Part shown: in pieces, positions 15,466-23,381 of the stretch | Layout: each line of letters starts with the position of its first letter | How positions within the stretch are numbered: position 1 is the stretch's first letter | NCBI GenBank assembly: GCA_937890485.1 | Contig: CALBXN010000010.1 | Coordinates: 1-64,000 of the forward strand | Source of the DNA: an uncultured Treponema sp. | Lineage (GTDB): Bacteria > Spirochaetota > Spirochaetia > Treponematales > Treponemataceae | Direction of reading: 5' to 3' | Length of the DNA: 64,000 nt | Notes under the pieces: generated by a model | The model's database searches: none | Seen by the model: only the letters and a program-made list of their open reading frames with translations | What the model was told of the DNA's origin: nothing | Program-made: the position numbers and the translations under genes

Positions 15466-15858
15466 ATGATGAAAGAAATGAATATTTTTGAATTTGCAAC
15501 AAGACATGCGTTGAGATTTCCATACAAAGGAAGTCAGTCGGTGGAAGATTTATGGAAATTACCTGTTAAAGAATTAGATGGTATCTATAAAGACTTAAAT
15601 AAGGAAGTAAAAAAATCTGAAGAAGATAGTCTTTTAAATACAAAAGATAATGTAGATGTTGTATTAAAAGTAAAAATTGAAATCATCAAACATATTGTAT
15701 CTGTAAAATTAGAAGAAGCAGAAATTGCTAAAAAAACAAAAGAAAATAAAGAAAAAGAACAGAAGATTATGTCTATTCTCGCAGCTAGAGATGATAAAGC
15801 ATTAGAAAACGCATCAGATGAAGATTTACGAAAGATGCTTGCTGAAATTAGAGGTTAA
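15466..15858 (+). CDS. Charged helical protein (130 aa)
   Basis: Lysine/glutamate-rich helices (about 50-115) suggest a coiled coil. It follows the 703-residue gene after 22 bases, with AAAGGAGAATAAG as SD, and is followed directly by a terminator, so the pair forms one operon end. A partner role for the large protein is an inference. Confidence 0.6.
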   Translation: MMKEMNIFEFATRHALRFPYKGSQSVEDLWKLPVKELDGIYKDLNKEVKKSEEDSLLNTKDNVDVVLKVKIEIIKHIVSVKLEEAEIAKKTKENKEKEQKIMSILAARDDKALENASDEDLRKMLAEIRG

Positions 15859-15866
15859 AACAGTAG

Positions 15867-15907
15867 TGGTCGTGTAGTGGTGTAATGGCTATTACACGAC
15901 CATTTTT
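15867..15907 (+). terminator. Rho-independent terminator
   Basis: A perfect 10-bp stem (TGGTCGTGTA / TACACGACCA) with a 16-base loop is followed by TTTTT. It closes the operon holding the 703-residue protein. Confidence 0.85.
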
Positions 15908-15951
15908 CACCATGAAAAGTTAATTTTAAGTCCTTTTGAAAGGAGGAAAAT

Positions 15952-16227
15952 ATGAAACTTGGAGATGTTTATAAACACAAAGAGAACAATTCTATTATCC
16001 AAATAGACAGTTTTGCATCACATATGGGAGATTTCTTAGAAGGACATATCGTTGTATTCCGACAGATTGAGAAACATAATGAATTTGAAATTGGTAGTTG
16101 TCCGAGTTTCAATGGTTATGGTTCACAGGAAGAAATTGAAAATGAGTATGAGTTATTAGTTTCACAAGAAGAATTAAGTAATTATTCAGATTGGAATGAG
16201 ATTTTGAAATTGGCTGAACAGTCTTAA
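15952..16227 (+). CDS. Hypothetical protein (91 aa)
   Basis: GAAAGGAGGAAAAT precedes the ATG. The N-terminal 45 residues (GDVYKHKENNSIIQI, HIVVFRQI) look like a small beta-barrel found in short phage proteins of unknown role. Confidence 0.6.
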   Translation: MKLGDVYKHKENNSIIQIDSFASHMGDFLEGHIVVFRQIEKHNEFEIGSCPSFNGYGSQEEIENEYELLVSQEELSNYSDWNEILKLAEQS

Positions 16228-16266
16228 ATCCAACGATTTGTTGACAAATATTTATGGAGGTAAGGA

Positions 16267-16653
16267 ATGGATTGGAGAACTGCAACTAAAATAAGATTAC
16301 TTGCAGATTTTGATGGTTCTTTCTTTAACGAAAGAGAAGAATTCATTGCACACAAATATTCTAATACATACTTTATTTTTGCAAATTGTGAGTGTTTAGA
16401 AGATGTAAATTGCAAGGTTCTGGAATGGTTATCAAGAGCAGCCGACAAAGGTATTCCATATAGACAAGAGTGGAGAAACAAGAAATTTCAGAAGTTTATG
16501 CTTGACGGAATAAATATGTTCTTACATACAGATTTCAGCAAAGAAGATATAGACATTATCTATACATATTTAGGTAATGCTTGCAATCATCAGAGAACAT
16601 TAGAGTTTGTGCGTAGTGGGTATGATATGGAATTATTAAGAAAATTATGTTAA
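16267..16653 (+). CDS. Hypothetical protein (128 aa)
   Basis: ATG follows GGAGGTAAGGA. The protein contains an ANCECLEDVNCKVLEWLSRA segment and a helical C-terminus. It resembles small phage proteins of unknown function; no catalytic motif is evident. Confidence 0.6.
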   Translation: MDWRTATKIRLLADFDGSFFNEREEFIAHKYSNTYFIFANCECLEDVNCKVLEWLSRAADKGIPYRQEWRNKKFQKFMLDGINMFLHTDFSKEDIDIIYTYLGNACNHQRTLEFVRSGYDMELLRKLC

Positions 16654-16703
16654 AAGTAGCCATTGAACGAAGGTTTCATCGGGAAAAGTGAGGTGAATTT
16701 ATA

Positions 16704-16799
16704 ATGAATCCATTAGATGAATTAAAGAAAAGAATGGAAACGCTAGAAGTCAGCAAGAAAATATATGGAAGAATACTTTGGAAGAATAGAGAAGAATAG
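16704..16799 (+). CDS. Possible short ORF overlapping the next gene (31 aa)
   Basis: AGTGAGGTGAATTT gives this ATG a better SD than the following gene has. The peptide (MNPLDELKKRMETLEV...) is a charged helix that runs into the next gene in another frame. It may be a coupling leader, or the true N-terminus of the downstream protein after a frameshift. Confidence 0.35.
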   Translation: MNPLDELKKRMETLEVSKKIYGRILWKNREE

Positions 16800-17139
16800 A
16801 GAAAAGATATCTTCTAAAGAGTATATTGATTGGGTTTATGACTATGTTTCTGTTAATAAACACGCAGATGATGAAGGTGCTTTATATGTCTATGAAGGAA
16901 TTGACGCTGAGAATGGACAAGTATTAAGTGCTTTTCTTGACTATGTGAAAGAGTTAGCAACACAACAGAGAGTTCTTGTAACACCTGCTGATGATTGTCA
17001 TTTTGATAGTGAACAAGCAACTGTAAAGATTAAGGATAAGTATTTTGAGATTTTTAGAATGCATGGACAGGGTTCATGGACTTCTATTGGATTATTAGAC
17101 GAAGAACCTGACTATGCGTTTGTGAAAATTCCTTATTAA
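16765..17139 (+). CDS. Hypothetical protein (124 aa)
   Basis: No family recognised. The C-terminal half (FEIFRMHGQGSWTSI) is beta-rich. Its ATG lies inside the preceding short ORF and lacks a strong SD, which favours coupled translation. Confidence 0.6.
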   Translation: MEEYFGRIEKNREKISSKEYIDWVYDYVSVNKHADDEGALYVYEGIDAENGQVLSAFLDYVKELATQQRVLVTPADDCHFDSEQATVKIKDKYFEIFRMHGQGSWTSIGLLDEEPDYAFVKIPY

Positions 17140-17172
17140 AAGAAACATTTTCAAGACAAAACGGAGGCAAAA

Positions 17173-17607
17173 ATGGCATTAGATAAAGAACCAGTAAAAT
17201 TAAGTTATGCGTTGAGAGTAGCAAAAGAATATTATCCAAAGGATAAATATGACCATGCTATGAGAGTAATGCAGTATGTGGCAGATAACGAAATGATTCA
17301 ATATGAGTATAGAGAGGATTGTTTAGCATTAGCCGTTATGCATGATTTGTTAGAAGATACAGAATATCAGGCAAGTAGTTATGGATTAGGTGAATGTTTT
17401 TTTGATGCTTTGGAGTTATTAACAAAACCAAAAGATATGGATTACATTGAATATATTAAAAAGATTCATGACACTGCTTATACAAATTGGAGAATGTGTG
17501 CTTGGTGGGTTAAGTTAGCAGATATGAAAGACCACTTGGCTCAAACGGAAACATTAACAGAAAAGTTAAGAGATAAGTATTTGGCAGCTTTGCCATATTT
17601 ATTGTAA
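17173..17607 (+). CDS. SpoT/MESH1-like HD phosphohydrolase (144 aa)
   Basis: The HD metal site is clear: H28 (YDHAMRV), HDLLED at residues 57-62 and a later WVKLADMKDHL. HDxxED is the signature of the (p)ppGpp hydrolase domain of RelA/SpoT and the stand-alone small alarmone hydrolases (MESH1/SAH). The enzyme would remove pyrophosphate from ppGpp and so cancel the host stringent response in the cytoplasm. At 144 residues it is a compact version with no synthetase, TGS or ACT domain. Other HD substrates cannot be excluded. Confidence 0.75.
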   Translation: MALDKEPVKLSYALRVAKEYYPKDKYDHAMRVMQYVADNEMIQYEYREDCLALAVMHDLLEDTEYQASSYGLGECFFDALELLTKPKDMDYIEYIKKIHDTAYTNWRMCAWWVKLADMKDHLAQTETLTEKLRDKYLAALPYLL

Positions 17608-17619
17608 GAGGTGGATAAT

Positions 17620-18084
17620 ATGGGATTTATATATAGACTTACAGATTTAACTGATAAAGAGAAGAAATATGTTGGTATTATTCATACTAAAAATAGAACT
17701 TTAAAAGAAAGAATTGAAGAACATTTAAAAAAGGATTCATGGTGTTGGTCATCCCCTTATATGGTCGAATATATTGAAGATGATTTTAGTAGAACTGATG
17801 CAGAATATATTGAGTCACATCTGATAAATTTATATCAAACAGATAAATACTATAATCGAAGTAAAGCAAAATGGGGCATTTCAAGGTATATATCAGATTT
17901 AGAAGATAAATGGCAATATTATGATGTAATTAATGCACATCTTTTGGAGAAAGAATTAGAGATATTGAAAAACAGAGTAAAAGAATTAGATAAACAAAAT
18001 TCTTTCTACTTAGAAATATTGAATTACATAAAGACACAAGATAAACAAATCAAAATGTTTAAACATATATGCATGTCAAATTAA
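17620..18084 (+). CDS. GIY-YIG nuclease-like protein 1 (154 aa)
   Basis: An N-terminal GIY-YIG domain is visible: GFIYRLTD, then YVGIIHTKNRTLKERIEEH, then DAEYIESHLI and YYNRSKAKWG. The C-terminal third is a coiled coil (LLEKELEILKNRVKEL). GIY-YIG domains cut DNA in homing endonucleases and repair. Start is ATG 17620 after AGAGGTGGATAAT. It directly precedes the large non-coding region, so it may be a solitary homing gene inserted there. Confidence 0.75.
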   Translation: MGFIYRLTDLTDKEKKYVGIIHTKNRTLKERIEEHLKKDSWCWSSPYMVEYIEDDFSRTDAEYIESHLINLYQTDKYYNRSKAKWGISRYISDLEDKWQYYDVINAHLLEKELEILKNRVKELDKQNSFYLEILNYIKTQDKQIKMFKHICMSN

Positions 18085-18086
18085 AT

Positions 18087-18220
18087 TTGGTCGTTGAACA
18101 AAGATAAAGTTGCTAAGACAATAGAGACTCTACAACATGGAACGAGTGGGATACCAACACATTAAACTATGGCGAAATCCATGAGAGGTTTGCAGTAGGT
18201 GAGAAGCCTTGCACGACCAA
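18087..18220 (+). ncRNA. Candidate structured non-coding RNA (about 134 nt)
   Basis: The ends pair perfectly over 8 bp (TTGGTCGT 18087-18094 with ACGACCAA 18213-18220). Inside are a two-part arm (GTTG...TAGA-GAC-TCTA-CAAC), an ATGG/CCAT hairpin, and AGGTTT paired with AAGCCT around a 12-base loop. No open frame covers it. I do not recognise the class; it is not tmRNA, RNase P, 6S or a known riboswitch by eye. A second hairpin follows 16 bases later. Confidence 0.6.
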
Positions 18221-18236
18221 AAAGAGAATAATTAAA

Positions 18237-18275
18237 TAAGCACTCTGAAAAGTTTGGCGACCTACAGAGTGCTTA
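18237..18275 (+). terminator. Hairpin, terminator-like but without T run
   Basis: An 11-bp perfect stem (TAAGCACTCTG / CAGAGTGCTTA) with a 17-base loop follows the candidate RNA. It lacks a T tract, so it may be a 3' stabiliser or part of the same RNA rather than a simple terminator. Confidence 0.6.
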
Positions 18276-18292
18276 CACACATAACACAACAC

Positions 18293-18366
18293 GAAAATCG
18301 CAAAGGATAAACGTATTGCTTACATATATTATACCAATTCTTTTAGCATTATTCAATGCGATTTTC
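18293..18366. repeat. 10-bp inverted repeat with 54-base loop
   Basis: GAAAATCGCA (18293-18302) and TGCGATTTTC (18357-18366) are perfect complements. The loop is AT-rich and has no gene. It may be a protein site, an origin element or RNA structure. Confidence 0.5.
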
Positions 18367-18370
18367 CAAA

Positions 18371-18418
18371 CAACTATATATAGTGGTTGATACTCTAAAT
18401 ATATACAATATGTAGACT
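18371..18418. promoter_or_regulatory. NrdR-like tandem boxes upstream of the DNA-modification operon
   Basis: A 16-base site centred on CTATATATAG (18374-18383) fits the NrdR consensus (ACAC-W-ATATAT-W-GTGT) at about 13 of 16 positions. A second, weaker site is centred exactly 32 bp downstream (ATACAATATGTAGACT, about 12 of 16), the spacing NrdR uses. NrdR senses dATP/ATP and represses ribonucleotide reductase. Regulation here is inferred. Confidence 0.5.
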
Positions 18419-18470
18419 TAAAACCACCATAGAATACTGCTTTTATGGCAGAAATTATTACATATCAAAG

Positions 18471-18520
18471 ATAGGAGGAAAAGAGGTTTGAACGTTCACT
18501 AAATTGCAATTTACTCCTAT
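18471..18520 (+). promoter_or_regulatory. Structured leader sequestering the SD before the Mom-like gene
   Basis: ATAGGAG (18471-18477), containing the SD, is perfectly complementary to CTCCTAT (18514-18520). Between them lie two palindromes, TGAACGTTCA (18489-18498) and TAAATTGCAATTTA (18500-18513), and a four-codon ORF from TTG 18488. The same plan precedes the GIY-YIG gene at 43467. Confidence 0.55.
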
Positions 18521-18525
18521 AAAGA

Positions 18526-19203
18526 TTGGAAAGAAAAATTGAACAGATAACACATGAATTGGCATTAGAGTTTATCATGCCAAAGCATTACGCAGGAAGA
18601 AAACCACAAGTAACAAAAGCATTTGGATGGTATGAAGATGACGAATTGGTTGCTGTTTGCACATTTGGTAAACCAGCTTCACCTCAATTATGTGATGGGA
18701 TTTGTGGTAAAGAGTTTTCATCAAGCGTTTATGAGTTAAACAGATTGGTGAGGATAGAAGATTTTGATGGTCAGTTGAGTCAATTTATTGCAGGTTGTCT
18801 CAGAGAATTGAAGAAAGAAAATTGGATAGTTATTTCTTATGCTGATTCTGGAATGACACATCATGGTTACATATATCAAGCGAGTAATTTTCTATACACT
18901 GGTTGTACAAAACAGAGGACAGATAGGTATGTAGAAGGTAAACATTCAAGACATGCAGATTTTGATAACCCTAAAGGAATTAGGCAAGTGAGAACTGCAA
19001 AACATAGATATGTTTATTTTTGCACATCTGACAAGAAGTTGAAACGACAGTGGAAAGAAGCACTGAACTATCCGATTTTGCCTTACCCAAAGGGCGATAA
19101 TGAGAATTATGAGTTGGGTAGGGTATATTCACAGGTATTAATTGACAAAGACAAGAACATTATACATAGAGAAAACGAATATGTAATGAAAATTACTACA
19201 TAA
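18526..19203 (+). CDS. mom: Mom-like DNA modification protein (225 aa)
   Basis: The body matches the Mom/GNAT-like family that converts adenine to N6-methylcarbamoyl-adenine in phage Mu: YELNRLV, then a helix with SQFIAGCLRELKK, then ISYADSGMTHHGYIYQASNF and LYTGCTKQRTD, and a basic stretch HSRHAD. Such modification blocks host restriction. The TTG at 18526 has no SD at normal spacing; an ATT at 18538 sits behind GGAAAG and is the alternative. The upstream hairpin suggests translational control, as in Mu, where Mom is toxic and tightly regulated. It lies first in an operon with two methylases. Confidence 0.65.
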   Translation: MERKIEQITHELALEFIMPKHYAGRKPQVTKAFGWYEDDELVAVCTFGKPASPQLCDGICGKEFSSSVYELNRLVRIEDFDGQLSQFIAGCLRELKKENWIVISYADSGMTHHGYIYQASNFLYTGCTKQRTDRYVEGKHSRHADFDNPKGIRQVRTAKHRYVYFCTSDKKLKRQWKEALNYPILPYPKGDNENYELGRVYSQVLIDKDKNIIHRENEYVMKITT

Positions 19204-19313
19204 AACGGCAATAGAAAAAGTGTTTTATCGAGATTTTTAACAACTAAATAGAGAAGTAATAAGTGAAAAATAAATCAGAAAGGATAAAAGTTAGGGTAGC
19301 TACTAAGGACATG

Positions 19314-19328
19314 TCACCTTTCTGGTGA
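19314..19328 (+). promoter_or_regulatory. Small hairpin masking the methylase SD
   Basis: TCACC-TTTCT-GGTGA is a perfect 5-bp hairpin whose 3' arm is the SD (GGTGA) of the following gene. An upstream AAGG can compete for CCTT, so two alternative folds are possible. Confidence 0.5.
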
Positions 19329-19334
19329 AAAGTT

Positions 19335-20096
19335 ATTAAGTATATGGGAAGTAAGAGTAGGATAGCAAAACATATTGTTCCTATCATACAGAATTACATA
19401 AACGAAAACAATGTAACTAAATATTATGAGCCATTTGTAGGTGGAGCTAATGTTATTGATAAGGTAACTTGCTCTAAGAAAATTGGTTCAGACCTAAATA
19501 AGTATCTTGTAGCTTTATTGAAGCACGTTGCTGAAGGTGGAGAATTGTATGAGTCTGTTGATAAAGAATTATACGATAAGGCAAGAACTGCTTTCAACAA
19601 TGGAGATACTTCTGAATTTGAAGATTGGCAAGTTGGTAACATAGGATTTATTGCCTCATATAATGGTCGTTGGTTTGACGGTGGATATGCAAAGGCAGGA
19701 TATGAGAAGACCAAGAATGGCGAAAGATACAGAGATTATTACAGAGAAGCAAAAGATAACCTTATGAAACAAGCACGAGACTTAAAAGGAATTAAGTTTG
19801 TTACATGCAACTATAAAAAGTTTAGTGAAAACTTAGATAATCATAACGGCTATGTTATTTACTGTGACCCACCATATCAAGGAACAAAACAGTATGCAAA
19901 TGCTACAGCTTTTGATTATGAAGAGTTTTGGCAGACAATGAGAGATTGGTCAAAGAATAATATTGTGTTGATTAGTGAACAGAATGCACCTGATGATTTT
20001 GAATGTATTTGGGAGCAGGAAGTTAGTAGGAGTATTAAAGCTGCAGATAAGAGCAAATCAACAGAGAAATTGTTTAAGTGGAATGGTGGTGTCTAA
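19335..20096 (+). CDS. dam: Dam-type adenine-N6 DNA methyltransferase (253 aa)
   Basis: This is a D12-class methylase. KYMGSKSRIAKHI at the start and YYEPFVGGANV are the S-adenosylmethionine-binding motifs, and DPPY at residue 178 is the catalytic motif. It methylates adenine in short duplex sites. Family members begin with the KYMGSK block; here the block is complete only if translation begins at the ATT 19335, correctly spaced behind GGTGA. An in-frame TGA lies just upstream, and ATG 19344 would cut off the KY and has no SD. With Mom and the second methylase it forms a DNA-protection operon. Confidence 0.85.
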   Translation: MKYMGSKSRIAKHIVPIIQNYINENNVTKYYEPFVGGANVIDKVTCSKKIGSDLNKYLVALLKHVAEGGELYESVDKELYDKARTAFNNGDTSEFEDWQVGNIGFIASYNGRWFDGGYAKAGYEKTKNGERYRDYYREAKDNLMKQARDLKGIKFVTCNYKKFSENLDNHNGYVIYCDPPYQGTKQYANATAFDYEEFWQTMRDWSKNNIVLISEQNAPDDFECIWEQEVSRSIKAADKSKSTEKLFKWNGGV

Positions 20097-20097
20097 T

Positions 20098-20838
20098 ATG
20101 AAAGACATCGAATTATGGAATGGAGATTGCCTTGAGCTGATGTCAAATATTCCTGATAAATCGGTTGATATGATTTTCACAGACTTACCTTATGGAACGA
20201 CTAACTGTAAATGGGATTCTATCATTCCTTTGGACGAGTTATGGGTTCATTACAAGAGAATTATTAAGGATAATGGAGCAATTTTATTATTTGCACAAAC
20301 TCCGTTTGATAAGGTTTTGGGTTCTTCCAATCTGCAGATGTTGAAGTATGAGTGGATTTGGGAAAAGACACAAGCGACTGGTCATCTTAATGCCAAGAAA
20401 ATGCCTATGAAAGCACACGAAAATATCTTGGTATTTTACAAGAAGTTGCCTACATATAACCCACAAATGACTGAAGGACATACACCAATTCACTCATATA
20501 CCAAGTATGTTTCTACTCAGAATAACACTGAAATTTATGGAAGAATGAATAGAGAGATTAGTGGCGGTGGAGAAACTACAAGATATCCAAGAAGTGTACT
20601 TACATACGCAAGCGATAAGCAGACTTGTTACTTGCATCCGACACAGAAGCCGTTGGCTCTATGCGAATATATGATTAAGACATACACAAACGAGGGTGAT
20701 TTAGTAGTCGATTCTTGTATGGGTTCAGGAACTTGTGGTGTTGCAGCTAAGAAATTAGGCAGAAAATTCATAGGTATTGAAAAAGAACCGCAATATTTTG
20801 AAATTTCTAAAAACAGAATACAAGATATAGTGGTATAA
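20098..20838 (+). CDS. DNA (N6-adenine or N4-cytosine) methyltransferase, beta class (246 aa)
   Basis: The catalytic motif DLPY (residues 29-32) comes before the cofactor motif VVDSCMGSGT near the C-terminus, the permuted order of beta-class methylases. HPTQKP and GIEKEPQYFEI complete the family pattern. The ATG overlaps the spacer TAAT after the Dam gene, with GGTGGTG upstream, so the two are coupled. Site specificity cannot be read from sequence; N6-adenine is most usual for this group in phages. Confidence 0.85.
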   Translation: MKDIELWNGDCLELMSNIPDKSVDMIFTDLPYGTTNCKWDSIIPLDELWVHYKRIIKDNGAILLFAQTPFDKVLGSSNLQMLKYEWIWEKTQATGHLNAKKMPMKAHENILVFYKKLPTYNPQMTEGHTPIHSYTKYVSTQNNTEIYGRMNREISGGGETTRYPRSVLTYASDKQTCYLHPTQKPLALCEYMIKTYTNEGDLVVDSCMGSGTCGVAAKKLGRKFIGIEKEPQYFEISKNRIQDIVV

Positions 20839-20905
20839 GTAAATAAAAACACAATATATAGATTAAAAATGCCGATAAATTCCGCATTTTAAGGAGAGTG
20901 AGAAA

Positions 20906-21286
20906 ATGATTGAAGAAATTAAGACATATAAAACATCAGATGGAGAATTATTTGATGATAAGAAAGAAGCAGAAAAGCACGAGTTAGAGTTGCAGAAAAT
21001 CAAGATTTATCGTGTCCATTATCATCCAGAACTGAATGAAGGAAGAGGGTATTTAGATAATGGATATGTATTTATACACGCAAATAATTTTCATGACATG
21101 TTCTTGAAGGATTGGTTACATAAGAAATTTGGCAATCCTATTTCATTTGTAATGGGCGTGTACGGTTCAAACGCAATCATGGACAGTTACACATGGTATG
21201 AAGTTACAGAATCAGATGTTGAGTCTAACAAGATTTTAACAAGAATTGAAGAAAACTTTGTAAATAAGATTTGGAAGGAGAAGTAA
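20906..21286 (+). CDS. Hypothetical protein (126 aa)
   Basis: It starts with the common phage pattern KTYKTSDGELFDDKKEAEKHE, a short module found at the head of many small phage proteins that are unannotated. The rest is beta-rich with several Tyr and Trp. SD is AAGGAGAGTGAG. Confidence 0.6.
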   Translation: MIEEIKTYKTSDGELFDDKKEAEKHELELQKIKIYRVHYHPELNEGRGYLDNGYVFIHANNFHDMFLKDWLHKKFGNPISFVMGVYGSNAIMDSYTWYEVTESDVESNKILTRIEENFVNKIWKEK

Positions 21287-21289
21287 AAA

Positions 21290-21466
21290 ATGGCATGGTT
21301 AGACAATGAACAATGTACAGAAAAACGTGTAGCACGAGAAATCTTATCTACTATTGAAAAGGTTTGTTTTAGTGACGAGTTTAGAGATTACAGGGTAAAT
21401 AACGGTAGCAATGGAGAAAGAGATTTAGTAATCAAGTTAATTAAAGAGCGATATGAGGTTGGTTAA
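21290..21466 (+). CDS. Small hypothetical protein (58 aa)
   Basis: The ATG lies 4 bases after the previous stop, with AAGGAGAAGTAA as SD. The product has two helices and no known motif. Confidence 0.5.
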   Translation: MAWLDNEQCTEKRVAREILSTIEKVCFSDEFRDYRVNNGSNGERDLVIKLIKERYEVG

Positions 21467-21509
21467 CCACAGTTAAAAATTCGATTTAAGGAGAGCGATA
21501 ATAGAAAGT

Positions 21510-21809
21510 ATGACAGAACAAGAAGTAGATAAATTTGTTAAACCATATAGAAATAACTACGGATGGCAATTGGTAGCAAGAAGTGGGAGTGGAGATAAAA
21601 CAAATGATAGTTATCGCTATCATTTTGTGGATGATTTAAATATATGTATCATTATAAATCCAAATAATAAAGGATTTAGTTTTAATAAAAATGTAGATTG
21701 GATATTTAAGTTGAAATCAGACGAATTTACACCATTGGATTATCCAAACCACTTTGAAAAGAACTATTTACGTTTCAGAAAAATAGTTCTAGAAAAGGAA
21801 TTAAATTAG
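21510..21809 (+). CDS. Hypothetical protein (99 aa)
   Basis: No recognised family. An AAGGAGAGCGATAATAG leader precedes the ATG. The protein contains a central beta hairpin (LNICIIINPNNKGFSF). Confidence 0.55.
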   Translation: MTEQEVDKFVKPYRNNYGWQLVARSGSGDKTNDSYRYHFVDDLNICIIINPNNKGFSFNKNVDWIFKLKSDEFTPLDYPNHFEKNYLRFRKIVLEKELN

Positions 21810-21843
21810 GCGATTGAATCTAAATTTGTCAAGGAGGTAGGAA

Positions 21844-22161
21844 ATGAAACAGAGTTATATGAATATGTCAATGAATGACATTATCAAACTGGCTGAGAAA
21901 AAGGATAAGAAAATTGCCGAATTGGAGAAGAAGTTATCAGAGGTTAATGAGAACATCAAAATTGTCGGCATAGAGAATCGCAAGTTAAAGAAGAATAACG
22001 AGAGATATCAGGAAAGATTAACAGAAGTTTTATATAAAGGAAAGATTAAGAACTGCTCAACTTGCAAGAACAATGTAGAATTTCCACCTCCTCATACTTG
22101 CGATATTTGTACAAGCCTTGACCAAGAGGAAGATTATGAGATGTGGGAGGCAAAAGAATAA
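21844..22161 (+). CDS. Coiled-coil plus zinc-ribbon protein (105 aa)
   Basis: Residues about 12-65 form a lysine/glutamate coiled coil (AELEKKLSEVNENI). The C-terminal part carries CSTCKNN and CDICTS, a zinc ribbon. AAGGAGGTAGGAA precedes the ATG. Unknown function. It abuts the next gene directly. Confidence 0.6.
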   Translation: MKQSYMNMSMNDIIKLAEKKDKKIAELEKKLSEVNENIKIVGIENRKLKKNNERYQERLTEVLYKGKIKNCSTCKNNVEFPPPHTCDICTSLDQEEDYEMWEAKE

Positions 22162-22440
22162 ATGAAATATGCAGAAGAAATGTATTTAGATAGTCAGATA
22201 TTTGCTGGTGATATGGATGGTTCAGAATCCAATTTTACTGAAAAGATTGTGAAGATACGTAAAGAACATACTTGCTGTGTTTGTGAAAAGGAATTTGCAA
22301 AAGGAACAAAAATGGTATCACAAAGAGCAGTCGTTCAAGATTTGGGTTGGTGTAGTTGTTATATCTGCTTACCTTGTATCGAAAATTGGTTAGAAGAATC
22401 AGGTCAAGTAGATGCTGAAGATGAATTAGAAGGAGAATAA
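22162..22440 (+). CDS. Zinc-finger hypothetical protein (92 aa)
   Basis: CCVCEKEF near residue 40 and CSCYICLPCI near residue 72 make a treble-clef-like site. The ATG follows the previous stop without a gap. The tail is acidic (DAEDELEGE). Confidence 0.6.
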   Translation: MKYAEEMYLDSQIFAGDMDGSESNFTEKIVKIRKEHTCCVCEKEFAKGTKMVSQRAVVQDLGWCSCYICLPCIENWLEESGQVDAEDELEGE

Positions 22441-22446
22441 ATACAT

Positions 22447-22710
22447 ATGAGTTGGGATAAAATTGAAGACCATTTGTTTGAAAAATATTGTGTAGAAGGA
22501 GAGGACACGAAATTATCCAATCTCATGAAAGAACATGATAAAGAAGTTAAAGATAGTACTATTAAGGAATTTGTAGAAAAACTTAAAGAAAGTCTTCTTC
22601 ATCGTTTTAGACATCTAGTTACAACAGATACAGATGGTTTTGAGTGGCTTACAACTGATAGCGTTGAAACACATATTGAAGAAACTGTAAAAGATTTTAA
22701 AATCAATTGA
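22447..22710 (+). CDS. Acidic helical protein (87 aa)
   Basis: AAGGAGAATAAATAC precedes the ATG. The product is helical, with a KEFVEKLKESLLHRF segment. Unknown. Confidence 0.55.
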   Translation: MSWDKIEDHLFEKYCVEGEDTKLSNLMKEHDKEVKDSTIKEFVEKLKESLLHRFRHLVTTDTDGFEWLTTDSVETHIEETVKDFKIN

Positions 22711-22751
22711 ACTTGCATTTTAAAGTAAAAATGCGGAAAGGAAGTAGGAAA

Positions 22752-23381
22752 ATGAGTTATTGGACATATGTATCAGGCGTTGTAGATGTAATGCCATTAG
22801 GAAGGTCACAAGCAGAAAAGAGATATATTCTTGATACTGTATTAGCACATCTTCCTAAAGTAACTGGTAGTGAAAGAGATATGAATATCTATGTAATTCA
22901 GAAGAATGGTTACAACAGTTCAAGTAGTCACGATGAATTTGGTCAGTGGAGTAATCTTGGTAATGGTAGATATGACCATAGTTTTGAAACACAAGACCAT
23001 TATTTAATAGTAGTTGACGGTTCATTTAGAGACAGAATGTTTGAAGAAACATATCGTGAATTTATGAAGTGGCTTTGCAGATTGGCAAAACGAGTAATGG
23101 TAGAGGATGTGCTTGTAGAAGTAAAAGGATATAACAAGTCTACTGTTATTAGAAACACAGAAATTCAGCGAAAGAAATACTCTTGGCATAAGGTTTTTGA
23201 TGAGATGTTTGAAGACCCGAGTTGGTGTAATAAGGATGGAGAGCCGAATTGGTGCGAATTTATGATGTACGATAAGGCGAAAAACTCAGATTATCCTATG
23301 CTTCTTGGCTACAAATATTTTGCAGATGAAGAGAATGACAAGGAAGTAGAGAGAAGAATTAATTATGGAAGAGGTGATTAA
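22752..23381 (+). CDS. Hypothetical protein (209 aa)
   Basis: Start is ATG 22752, behind AAAGGAAGTAGG; a longer frame from 22707 has no SD. MSYWTYVSGVVDVMPLGRS and a later RVMVEDVLVEVKGY resemble phage proteins that sit in the same small cluster, but no activity is known. It overlaps the next gene's start. Confidence 0.6.
   Translation: MSYWTYVSGVVDVMPLGRSQAEKRYILDTVLAHLPKVTGSERDMNIYVIQKNGYNSSSSHDEFGQWSNLGNGRYDHSFETQDHYLIVVDGSFRDRMFEETYREFMKWLCRLAKRVMVEDVLVEVKGYNKSTVIRNTEIQRKKYSWHKVFDEMFEDPSWCNKDGEPNWCEFMMYDKAKNSDYPMLLGYKYFADEENDKEVERRINYGRGD

Noticed and set aside
18085..18280. Group I intron or HEARO/omega RNA next to the GIY-YIG gene
   Set aside because: No split gene flanks it and the catalytic core sequences of group I introns or IscB-type RNAs are not visible.
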